From Cyclobacteriaceae bacterium (GTDB lineage: Bacteria > Bacteroidota > Bacteroidia > Cytophagales > Cyclobacteriaceae): DNA of 64,000 nucleotides. Below, piece by piece: positions 25,241 to 33,619 of the stretch (positions are counted from its first letter, which is position 1; each line of letters begins with the position of its first letter). The position numbers were made by a program, and so were the translations under genes. Under the pieces are notes generated by a model that saw nothing but the letters and a program-made list of their open reading frames with translations, was not told the DNA's origin and made no database searches. The stretch is taken from contig JAEUUG010000011.1 in assembly GCA_016787565.1 (NCBI GenBank), positions 19,188-83,187 of the forward strand, given 5' to 3'.

Positions 25241-26044
25241 CTATCTCTGTTTAACAAAAAATTTATAGGTTACTCTTGATCCATCAATCGATAAGGTATC
25301 TCTGGCATTTTTATGTCTAGTAGTGATTCGTAAAAAATATGGACCAATCATATTGGGTTTTACTCTGTATTCGATTCCATTAATTGAATTCTCCATCAAA
25401 ATTGTTGTATCTGGCTTATAACTATTTGTTAATAGGTCATATTTTTCAAATTCATATTCTATTTCTCCTCCTAATAATAAACCAAACCTTATCTTCAAAA
25501 TAATTTCACTATTTTCTGGAATCGTGTCATTAGGAAAAAATTTTTGCTCATCGTTTAGGAAATCTAAAATCTCTATAGGTATTCCTTTGAAGGAAGTAGG
25601 ATCCTCATTAGGAATTTTCACTTTTACATAGATAAGCTCACCTTTATCATTAAACGTTTGCCTTTCAGTAAAATTCCCAACCGAATCGTAAATCAAATGA
25701 TCACCAATATTTCTACCCGACATAAATAACCCCATTCTGGAAACCGTTCCATTTTCGTTGTATCTAAAAGAAGGCCCATCGAGCAAATCCTCTTTATAGG
25801 AAAGTTTATACATCGGTAAGCCGCTTTCATAGAAATACAAACACTCTCCGTTTCGTTTTCCTTCATGCCATTTTTCAATGGATTCAATTCTCCCAGATTT
25901 AAAATATTTTTTCATCTCACCTTCGTAAAGCCCATTTTTAATCGAAACTGTGGACCTTAGTGTACCATCATCGAAATACTCTTCCTTCATGTCACTGGAG
26001 CATGACACGAAGATTATAAAAACGAATACCAAAAATCTATTCAT
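25241..26044 (-). CDS. MORN_2-repeat (YwqK-like) lipoprotein
   Basis: Lipoprotein with lipobox FVSC near residue 15, then four to five MORN_2-type units (GLYEGEMKKYFKSGRIES; EGKRNGECLYFYESGLPMYKLSYKE; DGPSFRYNENGTVSRMG), as in YwqK family proteins often annotated as antitoxins. The C-terminal ~110 residues look like an Ig-like or all-beta domain. The gene is AT-rich compared with the flanking PUL, which suggests transfer. A toxin partner is not visible. Start ATG at 26044. Confidence 0.75.
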   Translation of the reverse strand: MNRFLVFVFIIFVSCSSDMKEEYFDDGTLRSTVSIKNGLYEGEMKKYFKSGRIESIEKWHEGKRNGECLYFYESGLPMYKLSYKEDLLDGPSFRYNENGTVSRMGLFMSGRNIGDHLIYDSVGNFTERQTFNDKGELIYVKVKIPNEDPTSFKGIPIEILDFLNDEQKFFPNDTIPENSEIILKIRFGLLLGGEIEYEFEKYDLLTNSYKPDTTILMENSINGIEYRVKPNMIGPYFLRITTRHKNARDTLSIDGSRVTYKFFVKQR

Positions 26045-26268
26045 ACTTAGCTACTCCGATTAAAAGAAAAGGTTTTGAATTGAACTATTCTTTTCCCAAG
26101 CATCCTTTCGACTATTTTTATAACGTTAATACATGACGATGTTCAAGTAGAGTCTCTGATTTTAAGACGCTGGAATCAGGTTGAAGATAATGCTTTATAC
26201 TAAAGACGCAAATTCCGCTAAAATACCTTGTGTCCCCAAAAGGCGACTCTCATGCGACAGAAGTGATG
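26045..26268. other. AT-rich non-coding stretch in the island
   Basis: No supported gene. It carries the upstream region of the MORN lipoprotein. The last ~15 bases show a weak likeness to the sequence just before copy A of the 169-bp repeat. Confidence 0.5.
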
Positions 26269-26436
26269 CCCTGCCCTTGTTGGTGTTGTGCGAAAGCGAG
26301 TGGGTGGCTCACCAACAAGCATGGGAATCTATTTATTCTTTCAAACGAACATTTTAATCTATCCTTCATCTGTTAATCCCTTTACCTGTTATCCACGCTC
26401 ATCTCGTTTGTTGGTCAAGAAGACCAACAAAGGCGA
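26269..26436 (+). repeat. 168-bp structured direct repeat, copy B
   Basis: Second copy of the element at 23052-23220. Here both hairpins are perfect: CTTGTTGGTG/CACCAACAAG (26276-26319, with a GCGAAAGC mini-hairpin in the loop) and TTTGTTGGTC/GACCAACAAA (26407-26431). Confidence 0.85.
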
Positions 26437-26444
26437 ACATGAAG

Positions 26445-26487
26445 TAGGCGCGCAGGCGTCAAGACACTTTCAAAGTGTCAGACGCCT
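26445..26487 (-). terminator. Right flanking repeat; hairpin terminator for the GH3 gene
   Basis: The stretch shares 31 bases (about five differences) with 22946-22976. From 26454 it folds perfectly in two steps: AGGCGTC/GACGCCT outside and GACACTT/AAGTGTC inside. It lies 10 bases past the stop of the minus-strand GH3 gene, so it probably ends the PUL transcript. Confidence 0.75.
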
Positions 26488-26496
26488 TCTGTTCAC

Positions 26497-28779
26497 TTAT
26501 TTCAATTCAAACTCGCCCTGCTTCACATCGCGGGAATTGGTGCCCACAAAAACATGAAACTTGCCCGGCTCACTTACCCACTTGAGGTCACTGTTGTAAA
26601 AAGATAGTTGCTCTTTCGTGATGGTGAATGTAATCGTGCGCTTCTCACCGGCTTTCAACATCACCTTCTGAAAGCCTTTCAACTCCTTCACCGGGCGTGT
26701 AACCGATCCGATTAAATCGCGGATATAAAGCTGCACCACTTCCGCTCCATCGCGGGAACCGCTGTTGGTCACATCCACCGAAACCAAAATAGAATCGTTG
26801 GCCGCCATCTCTGTTTTACTCAGTTGAAGTTCTCCGTATGTAAACGTGGTATAACTTAAACCATAACCAAATGGATAAACCGGTTCATTGGAAACATCTA
26901 AATAGTTCGATTGAAATTTCTGAAACCATTTTCCGTTCAACGGACGACCGGTATTTTTGTGCGCGTAATAGATTGGAACTTGCCCTACGCTTTGTGGAAA
27001 GGTAGTTGTCAGTTTTCCCGAAGGATTAACATCACCAAACAACACATCGGCAATCGCATCACCGGCTTCACTTCCACCAAACCAAACATTTAATATAGAT
27101 GGAACATTTTCTTCCTCCCACTTCAGCGCCAGTGGCCGGCCGGTGAATAAAACCAACACCACCGGTTTGCCCGTTTTCAGTAAGGCCTTAATCAAATCTT
27201 TTTGTGTTTCCGGAATTTCAATGTTTGTGCGACTGGCGGCTTCACCGCTCATCTCGGCAGCTTCACCGGCTGCTACCACAATAACATCTGCACTTTTTGA
27301 GATACGCAGTGCTTCGTCACGCAACTCCGCAGCAGAACGCTTATCGCGATGGAGGGACTTACCAAACAGTGTAGCATTTGCCTCAAGCACTTGATCTTCA
27401 TCGAGGTTGGAACCTTTTGCGTACAGGATTTTTGCATTTGCCCCTACTGCTTTTAGCAATCCTTCGCGCACCGAAATGGATTCAGAAAATCGTGCCGCCA
27501 CACTCCACGTACCCGTCATGTTTTCCTTCGCATCGGCCAATGGGCCAACCAAGGCAATCGTTCCGGATTTTTTAATGGGAAGTATATTGCCCGAATTCTT
27601 TAACAATACAAAACTCTGTGCCGCTGTACTTCTGGCCTCAGCCCGGTTAGATGCATTGAAAACTTCATTCTTCGCCCGATTCGAATCACAATATTTATAT
27701 GGATCGTCAAAAAGACCCAACACGAATTTAGCTCTCAAAATTCTTCTGCAGGCCTCATCAATTTGCTTCTCCGTAAGTTTTCCTTCCTGCACCGATTTGC
27801 CTAGTGTTGTCAGCAATCCTTCACTCACCATATCCATATCAAGACCTGCTTCAACTGCTTTCGCAGAAACATGTTGAAGATCGCCAAAGCCATGATTGAT
27901 CATTTCACTCACACCAGTGTAATCCGAAACTACAAAGCCCTTGAAGCCCCATTCTTTTCGGAGAACATCGGTGAGCAACCATTTATTGGCTGTTGCCGGG
28001 ATACCATCAATTTCATTGAAGGATGCCATGATGCTGCCAACGCCTGCATCCACTGCAGCTTTGTAGGGCGGAAGGTATTCATTGTACATGCGATGTCGAC
28101 TCATGTCTACTGTATTGTAATCACGTCCCGCTTCCGATGCACCATACAGGGCATAGTGCTTCACACATGACATGATAGTATTGTTAGCCGAAAGGTTATC
28201 GCCTTGAAAACCTTTAACCATGGCACGTGCAATCTGCGAACCGAGGTAGGGATCTTCGCCACTGCCTTCTGAGACACGACCCCACCGTGGATCACGGGAT
28301 ATATCCACCATCGGTGAGAATGTCCAATTGATGCCATCGGCACTGGCTTCCTGTGCGGCAATACGTGCGCTGCGCTCAATCAGCTTCATATCCCAACTGC
28401 AACTCAATCCCAACGGGATGGGAAAGACTGATTCATATCCATGAATAACATCCATTCCAAAAATCAACGGAATTTTTAGCCGGCTCTTTTCAACGGCTAT
28501 CTTTTGCATTTCTCTAATGTTGGCAACGGTCTTGATGTTAAAGAGTCCGCCAACACTGCCTTGCTCAATTTTTTTTGCGATATCCGAACTCTCCACAGCA
28601 CCCGTTGTAAAAGCACCTGCGGAAGGCAAATTGAGTTGTCCGATTTTTTCCTCCAGTGTCATCAACCGCATCAGCGAGTCAATGCGCTGATCGATCGTGT
28701 TGGTTGACTGCTGTTCATTTTTCTGACATGCTGTTAGTCCCAGCAGGACAACCAGCACAATACTTGTTATTCTCTTCAT
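26497..28779 (-). CDS. bglX: GH3 beta-glucosidase lipoprotein (BglX-like)
   Basis: Retaining beta-glucosidase, exported as a lipoprotein (LTAC, cysteine at 18). GH3 features: FGMDVIHG (108-114), a SPMVDISRDPRWGR stretch (155-168), KHYA (207-210) and nucleophile D286 in GFVVSDYTG; the alpha/beta sandwich domain holds EAAEMSGEAASRTNIEIP, and a fibronectin type III-like domain ends the protein. 760 residues, the usual BglX size. It is the last gene of the PUL, after a hairpin at 28835-28863. With GH144-type enzymes upstream, its likely substrate is sophorose or short beta-1,2-gluco-oligosaccharides, as shown for a GH3 of the equivalent Bacteroides locus; this is inference. Confidence 0.95.
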   Translation of the reverse strand: MKRITSIVLVVLLGLTACQKNEQQSTNTIDQRIDSLMRLMTLEEKIGQLNLPSAGAFTTGAVESSDIAKKIEQGSVGGLFNIKTVANIREMQKIAVEKSRLKIPLIFGMDVIHGYESVFPIPLGLSCSWDMKLIERSARIAAQEASADGINWTFSPMVDISRDPRWGRVSEGSGEDPYLGSQIARAMVKGFQGDNLSANNTIMSCVKHYALYGASEAGRDYNTVDMSRHRMYNEYLPPYKAAVDAGVGSIMASFNEIDGIPATANKWLLTDVLRKEWGFKGFVVSDYTGVSEMINHGFGDLQHVSAKAVEAGLDMDMVSEGLLTTLGKSVQEGKLTEKQIDEACRRILRAKFVLGLFDDPYKYCDSNRAKNEVFNASNRAEARSTAAQSFVLLKNSGNILPIKKSGTIALVGPLADAKENMTGTWSVAARFSESISVREGLLKAVGANAKILYAKGSNLDEDQVLEANATLFGKSLHRDKRSAAELRDEALRISKSADVIVVAAGEAAEMSGEAASRTNIEIPETQKDLIKALLKTGKPVVLVLFTGRPLALKWEEENVPSILNVWFGGSEAGDAIADVLFGDVNPSGKLTTTFPQSVGQVPIYYAHKNTGRPLNGKWFQKFQSNYLDVSNEPVYPFGYGLSYTTFTYGELQLSKTEMAANDSILVSVDVTNSGSRDGAEVVQLYIRDLIGSVTRPVKELKGFQKVMLKAGEKRTITFTITKEQLSFYNSDLKWVSEPGKFHVFVGTNSRDVKQGEFELK

Positions 28780-28834
28780 ACATAGGTCGGTAAAAATTCA
28801 ACTTCATTATTTCCAAGCCGCATTTGCCTTGTCA

Positions 28835-28863
28835 AACCTCCCCGGCTGTTGCCGGAGGAGGTT
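28835..28863 (-). terminator. Intercistronic hairpin before the GH3 gene
   Basis: Stem of AACCTCC/GGAGGTT plus CCGGC/GCCGG with one bulged base and a TGTT loop, between the glycosidase stop (28885) and the GH3 start (28779). There is no T-run, so it may weaken rather than stop transcription. Confidence 0.55.
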
Positions 28864-28884
28864 CAATCAAGGCGGGCTTCCGTA

Positions 28885-30216
28885 TTATTCAAATCCTAAT
28901 TTGGTCTTGGCTACCTGTACTTCAGGAGCCGACATAAATAAATTCCACAGCAAACCGGTGCGATGGTTTTCAATCATCACTACGGCAGGTCCCTGATCAA
29001 TCGCCAGGTAGCGTGGCAAATACCAATTGTTTTGCTCACTGAAGGCATCATAAAAACCATACACACCAAATACCTTATCGCCAAGATCTTCATACAGATG
29101 GCGAACTACTTTCATCGATTCATCGGGTGTATATGGAAATGATGACAATGCAGCAGTCGGTGAGATAACACCCAGATCTTCCGTGGGACTATGTGCAGCA
29201 TATCCGTTGATCGAATAACTTGCTGTTAAGCCCCAGCAATTTTCACCATACCCTTTGAAGTGCTTCGGATTCTCTAAACAATATTGCCGGTTGATGAGGG
29301 TATGATTTGTATTGTGTTCCCAATAATCGGCATAGCGGTCTTTGAGGTTGCGCGGATCCAGGCCAAGAAAAGAATAGTGCGACCAAAACAAAGGACCGCC
29401 ATATTGCTGGGCACCATTGTGTTTCAAACTCAGGTGATAGCCATATTGCTGATGCGCTGTGTCATTGCGGATGCCGCCTTTGCGGGCCCACCCTTCGTGA
29501 TATACTTCTGCCGGAATACTGTGTGTAGGTGAACCTGCTGCGAGGAAATACATGATGAGGCATTCATTATATCCCTCTACTGCAAAATTCATCTTCCATT
29601 GTTTATCCGGTGACCAGTGCCAGTATAAAACATTCTTACCGTTTCGATACCAATCAAATTCTACCGCGCGCCATAGCGCATCAATTTTGGCCACCAATGC
29701 TTTCTCTGCCTCGGTTCCGTTTTTAAAATATTCACGAACACAAATAAGTCCTTGTAATAAATAAGAAGTCTCCACCAGGTCACCGCCATCATCGTTTGGA
29801 CTAAAGGGTTTAACTTTTCCCGTTTCGCCATTCAACCAATGGGGCCATGCACCGTGAAAGCGATCTGCCTTTCCTAACCAGTCAACCAGTTTATCCAGGC
29901 GCTCAAATCCTGCTGCACGTGTAATAAACTTCCGTTCAATACCGACAAGGATTGCCATCACACCAAAGCCTGTTCCGCCAGAGGTAATAATATGCTTATC
30001 ATTTTCAGGATATACATCATCGGCATGAAAGCGTTCGCGCGCTGCTCCCGATGTTGGCTCCGCGCCATCCCAGAAGTATTGAAAGGTTTTGTATTGAACA
30101 AGAGTAAGCAGGGAGTCGTCACTCAGTGTTACAACAGAAGCCGTTGTGTCTTTCTTTTGTGGTGCACAGGCCGCAATCAGTACCAGTGACGCCAGAACAT
30201 AGAAGTACCTTTTCAT
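28885..30216 (-). CDS. Glycoamylase-like/GH144-type glycoside hydrolase lipoprotein
   Basis: Lipoprotein (LIAAC, cysteine at 17) that is almost entirely one catalytic alpha/alpha-barrel domain. Family motifs: TFQYFWDGAEPTSGAARER, SGGTGFGVMAILVGIERKF, DRFHGAWPHWLNGETGK, DDGGDLVETSYLLQG, LYWHWSPDKQWKMNFAVEGYNE and YLAIDQGPAVVMIENHRTG. These match the PF10091 glycoamylase family, which includes the GH144 endo-beta-1,2-glucanase first characterised from Chitinophaga. 443 residues. It ends 18 bases after its paralogue upstream and shares its motifs. Exact activity (endo or exo) is not decidable here. Confidence 0.86.
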   Translation of the reverse strand: MKRYFYVLASLVLIAACAPQKKDTTASVVTLSDDSLLTLVQYKTFQYFWDGAEPTSGAARERFHADDVYPENDKHIITSGGTGFGVMAILVGIERKFITRAAGFERLDKLVDWLGKADRFHGAWPHWLNGETGKVKPFSPNDDGGDLVETSYLLQGLICVREYFKNGTEAEKALVAKIDALWRAVEFDWYRNGKNVLYWHWSPDKQWKMNFAVEGYNECLIMYFLAAGSPTHSIPAEVYHEGWARKGGIRNDTAHQQYGYHLSLKHNGAQQYGGPLFWSHYSFLGLDPRNLKDRYADYWEHNTNHTLINRQYCLENPKHFKGYGENCWGLTASYSINGYAAHSPTEDLGVISPTAALSSFPYTPDESMKVVRHLYEDLGDKVFGVYGFYDAFSEQNNWYLPRYLAIDQGPAVVMIENHRTGLLWNLFMSAPEVQVAKTKLGFE

Positions 30217-30233
30217 GGAAGAATTATTTCATG

Positions 30234-32219
30234 TTAGTTTTTAGAAAAATTCAATTTAGTCATGCCCTGTTGAACTTCCGGTGCCGACATGAATAAATTC
30301 CACAACAAACCCGTTCGGTGATTTTCAATCATGACAATGATCGGTCCCTGGTCAATAGCCAGATAGGATGTTGCAGTCCATCCTTGTGTGATATTGAAGG
30401 CATCATAAAACCCATACTGTCCCCAAAGCCGATCGCCCATCGTATAGTAAAAATACTTCAAGGCTTTCATCGATTCATTGGGTGTGTAGGGAAAAGAAGA
30501 CAGTGCAGCGGTGGGCGTAATCACACCCAAATCATTAGCGGGTGAATGCGCATTGTATCCACTTTGATTATCACTGGAGGTAAGGCCCCAGCAGGCATCA
30601 CTGTAGCCGACAAAATTCTTTGGATTGGCTATGCAGTACGCTTGATTGATGCGCGATGCATTTACGTTTTGCTCCCAGTAGTTAGCATAGTCATCGGTAA
30701 AGTGAGGATCAAGTCCGAGATAGGAATAATGCACCCAAAACAAGGGAAAGAGTCCGCCAAGCTTGAGCGGAATGCCATAGTATGTATTGTTTCGAACGAT
30801 GCCTCCATTTTGTGCAAAGCCGTTGGTGTATACAATTTTTGGAATGCTGTGGGTAGGCGAAGCGGCTGCAAGCAAATACGTAATCTGTTGTTCAAAGTAT
30901 CCTGACAAAGCGAAGTTCATATCCCAATTGTAATTGGGCGACCAGTGCCAATACAGAACATTCTGATCTCCCCTGCGGTACCAGTCCCACTCGACACCTT
31001 CCCATAGCAGTGTGATGCGGTTGATCAGATTATTGCCAACGGTATCAGTCGGTTGCAAATATTGCCGAAAGGTTAAGAGGCCCTGTACCAGAAAAGATGT
31101 TTCAACTAAATCACCACCGTTGTCCTTCGTGCTGAAAGGGATAACCTTTCCGGTGCTTCCATTAATCCAATGCGACCAGGCACCATGAAAGCGATCGGCT
31201 GTTTCTAAAAAGCTCACAATTTTTTTTGCACGCTCGATGCCATCCTGGCGGTTGATAAAATTTCGTTCCATGCCCACAATTAATGACATGATGCCGAAGC
31301 CTGATCCACCGCTGGTTACCAGATTTCCCGATCCATTTCGCTCGCGTGCCATGCCGCTGTTGGGCTCAGCATAGTCCCAGAAATATTTAAACGTTTGTTG
31401 CTGAACCAGGGTGAGCAGTTCATCATCCGATACGACCGGAAATTTTGGTGTTGGATCAACTGCCGTATAGAAAATTTTATTCACATCACTAAACACTTCT
31501 CCATTGGCTCCTTTAATCTGATTGGAAAGAAAAAGCTGGTGCCGACTGAGATGTTTCAGCGGCTGTGATGAGGTGAGGGTAAGTTTTTTATTCCCGTCTG
31601 AAAGCGAAAATATCAAGGGCACTGACCCACTTGTTCCGGAAAGGCGAACAAGATCAGTAGTAATGGTTGCCGGATTCAACGCATGCGAAAAGTTAATCTC
31701 CGCAGACAGTATCTGCGGTATATCAACCACTGGACTGATGTTCAGAACATTTGCACTGTTCATCATTAATGATGTTATCTGTAATACATCCGGAACTGTG
31801 GTAAAACCGATCGTAGTTCCCGGAAATGTTTCACCCTGTGTACCCTTGAGGGTATTGGAAATTCGTAATTCGAATTGCTCGTTGGCTGCGAGTGAAGAAG
31901 CTGGCAAAGCCGATAATGTTTTGTCAGTATCCAAAAATGAGAAAGTGAGCGGGATGATATCACCGGAAGAAACTTTCTTTAGCTGGATAGCCAGAGAAAC
32001 TGAATTGACATCCAGCGGTGCAGAAAACGATGCAACAATCGGTTGGTTAACCGGAGCTGTAGCATTAGCGGTGGCATTGGTGAGGTTAAGTGTGTAGGTT
32101 CCTACGCGGGCAATGGTGAGTTGAAGGACATCCGGTTTTACCGGATCTTTTTCATCGCAGGATTGAAAAAAAAGTAAGGAGAGAGAGAGGAAAAATAAGG
32201 TGAATTTAAATTTTGTCAT
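30234..32219 (-). CDS. Glycoamylase-like/GH144-type lipoprotein with N-terminal Ig-like domains
   Basis: Lipoprotein (lipobox FFQSC, C21). Residues about 30-250 form two Big_5-type Ig-like domains (APVNQPIVASFSAPLDVNSVS; VDIPQILSAEINFSHALNPA), followed by a GH144-like catalytic domain (about 265-655) with the same motif series as the next gene (TFKYFWDYAEPNSGMARER, RFHGAWSHWINGSTGK, DNGGDLVETSFLVQG, YLAIDQGPIIVMIENHRTG). 661 residues. The Ig domains probably hold the enzyme away from the outer membrane. Codons about 391-411 exist as an exact 61-bp copy at 24378-24438. A terminator-like hairpin precedes the gene at 32245-32274. Confidence 0.86.
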   Translation of the reverse strand: MTKFKFTLFFLSLSLLFFQSCDEKDPVKPDVLQLTIARVGTYTLNLTNATANATAPVNQPIVASFSAPLDVNSVSLAIQLKKVSSGDIIPLTFSFLDTDKTLSALPASSLAANEQFELRISNTLKGTQGETFPGTTIGFTTVPDVLQITSLMMNSANVLNISPVVDIPQILSAEINFSHALNPATITTDLVRLSGTSGSVPLIFSLSDGNKKLTLTSSQPLKHLSRHQLFLSNQIKGANGEVFSDVNKIFYTAVDPTPKFPVVSDDELLTLVQQQTFKYFWDYAEPNSGMARERNGSGNLVTSGGSGFGIMSLIVGMERNFINRQDGIERAKKIVSFLETADRFHGAWSHWINGSTGKVIPFSTKDNGGDLVETSFLVQGLLTFRQYLQPTDTVGNNLINRITLLWEGVEWDWYRRGDQNVLYWHWSPNYNWDMNFALSGYFEQQITYLLAAASPTHSIPKIVYTNGFAQNGGIVRNNTYYGIPLKLGGLFPLFWVHYSYLGLDPHFTDDYANYWEQNVNASRINQAYCIANPKNFVGYSDACWGLTSSDNQSGYNAHSPANDLGVITPTAALSSFPYTPNESMKALKYFYYTMGDRLWGQYGFYDAFNITQGWTATSYLAIDQGPIIVMIENHRTGLLWNLFMSAPEVQQGMTKLNFSKN

Positions 32220-32244
32220 TCGTGAAAGTAAAAAGAGACGTATA

Positions 32245-32274
32245 AAAAGGTTTCCGGCAAGCCGGAAACCTTTT
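32245..32274 (-). terminator. Strong intrinsic terminator inside the PUL operon
   Basis: Perfect 14-base stem (AAAAGGTTTCCGGC/GCCGGAAACCTTTT) with a two-base loop. On the minus strand it is followed by TTTTTA. It sits 26 bases after the LamG gene stop and 26 bases before the GH144-like gene, so it should lower expression of the enzyme genes relative to susCD. Confidence 0.8.
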
Positions 32275-32300
32275 CCCCAATTAACCCTTAAACTATGATG

Positions 32301-33578
32301 TTAAGGTTTTCCTGAATTATACATGGATGTAACTTCTGCTGCAGTCAATACCTTGTGGTAAATGATAACATCATCCAATAAGCCTTTAAAATGGTTTGCA
32401 CTTGCTTGTGCGTAGCCACCCCAAGGTTCGTCATCCCATAATGTTCCAGCACGTGATTGGATAAAACCAAATGCTAATTCATTTTTAACATCGGGCTCTA
32501 CTCCACCGTATTTCAATCCCGTGATGAAGGTTTTGTTATCACCATCAGGCCACAGATCAAAATCCAGCTCGCGCATCTTTTCACCATTGGCATAGTAGAT
32601 ACCTTGCTTGGTTGTGCTGTTATAGGTATATACCATGTGAACCCATTTGTCTTTAATAATCGCTGACGGACCACCACTGGCAGTAAGGTCCTTTGTGAAG
32701 GCAAAACCCTGCCATCCACCGTTGGTTGCATCCTTACCATCACCGTTGAAAGCGTTGTCTTCAGTAATTGTGTTGATCGTTCCGGCATTATTGAATTCGT
32801 AGCGGGTGGCTAATTTCCAGCCACCATAACCTCCAAATATTTCAAATTGAAATCCGTAGAATGCACCCAGGCCCATAACGAAATGACCCTTGTCTACATT
32901 ATCCGTGTGCTCCGTTGCCTTCACCCAGAAACTCAATGTAAAGTTCTGTGTGTTCATCAACTGATCGCCATTTGAAATTTCGATGATACTGGTCGTGCCA
33001 TTAAAAGAAGCAGCCTTTCCTGCATCCGCCTTTCTACCAGCCGCGTAGGTAATGTCCACGATCTGTGCAGCAGCGGCATCATAAGATCCAATGATATCAT
33101 TTGCATTATCCTCAAAAGTCCAGTGGGCAACAGCACCCGGTACTGCAAATGTTCCTTCTGTGGAGAAGTTACGTTCGATGGCAGTGGTTAATGTTTTACC
33201 TCCGGTACTCTTGAGGCCTGCACCGAATTCCAGAATGAATAACGTTCCTGTGCTGAAGTCGGTGTTTGGATTAATCGTAACTGTTTTTCCGTCTACCGTT
33301 ATGGTTGAAGCATACGCTGCGGCATCAAACTGACGCTCCAGGGTAATAGCACTTACCGAAGCAGGATCAACTTCTGTAGAAAACTCTGCTGTAATGGTTG
33401 CTCCTGTCGGCACTCCCGTTGCACTGGTGGCGCCATTCAAATCAATACTTCCTGCTGTTAACGACACCAACGTCAGCGCAGGCGGCTCATCATCATCACA
33501 ACTTGTGATCAATGTTGACATGGTTGCGAACAGCCCCACTGCCAACAGAAAACTAAAAACTACTTTTAGATTTTTCAT
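32301..33578 (-). CDS. LamG-domain surface lipoprotein with Big_5 domain (glycan-binding candidate)
   Basis: Lipoprotein (lipobox ITSC, C27, followed by DDDEPP, an acidic tail typical of surface export in Bacteroidota). Residues about 35-140 are a Big_5 Ig-like domain (TGVPTGATITAEFSTEVDPASV) and about 150-420 a LamG/concanavalin-like jelly roll (AHWTFEDNANDIIGSYDA ... GLLDDVIIYHKVLTAAEV). No catalytic residues are evident. Its place right after susD fits a surface glycan-binding protein. Confidence 0.85.
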   Translation of the reverse strand: MKNLKVVFSFLLAVGLFATMSTLITSCDDDEPPALTLVSLTAGSIDLNGATSATGVPTGATITAEFSTEVDPASVSAITLERQFDAAAYASTITVDGKTVTINPNTDFSTGTLFILEFGAGLKSTGGKTLTTAIERNFSTEGTFAVPGAVAHWTFEDNANDIIGSYDAAAAQIVDITYAAGRKADAGKAASFNGTTSIIEISNGDQLMNTQNFTLSFWVKATEHTDNVDKGHFVMGLGAFYGFQFEIFGGYGGWKLATRYEFNNAGTINTITEDNAFNGDGKDATNGGWQGFAFTKDLTASGGPSAIIKDKWVHMVYTYNSTTKQGIYYANGEKMRELDFDLWPDGDNKTFITGLKYGGVEPDVKNELAFGFIQSRAGTLWDDEPWGGYAQASANHFKGLLDDVIIYHKVLTAAEVTSMYNSGKP

Positions 33579-33619
33579 ACGCGTAATTAATTGATTAAAG
33601 GTTAAACAAGATTAAAATT

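Noticed and set aside
31522..32097. 191-codon open frame opposite the Ig-like part of the GH144-type gene
   Set aside because: Shadow of a well-supported lipoprotein gene; no signal, domain or ribosome site of its own.
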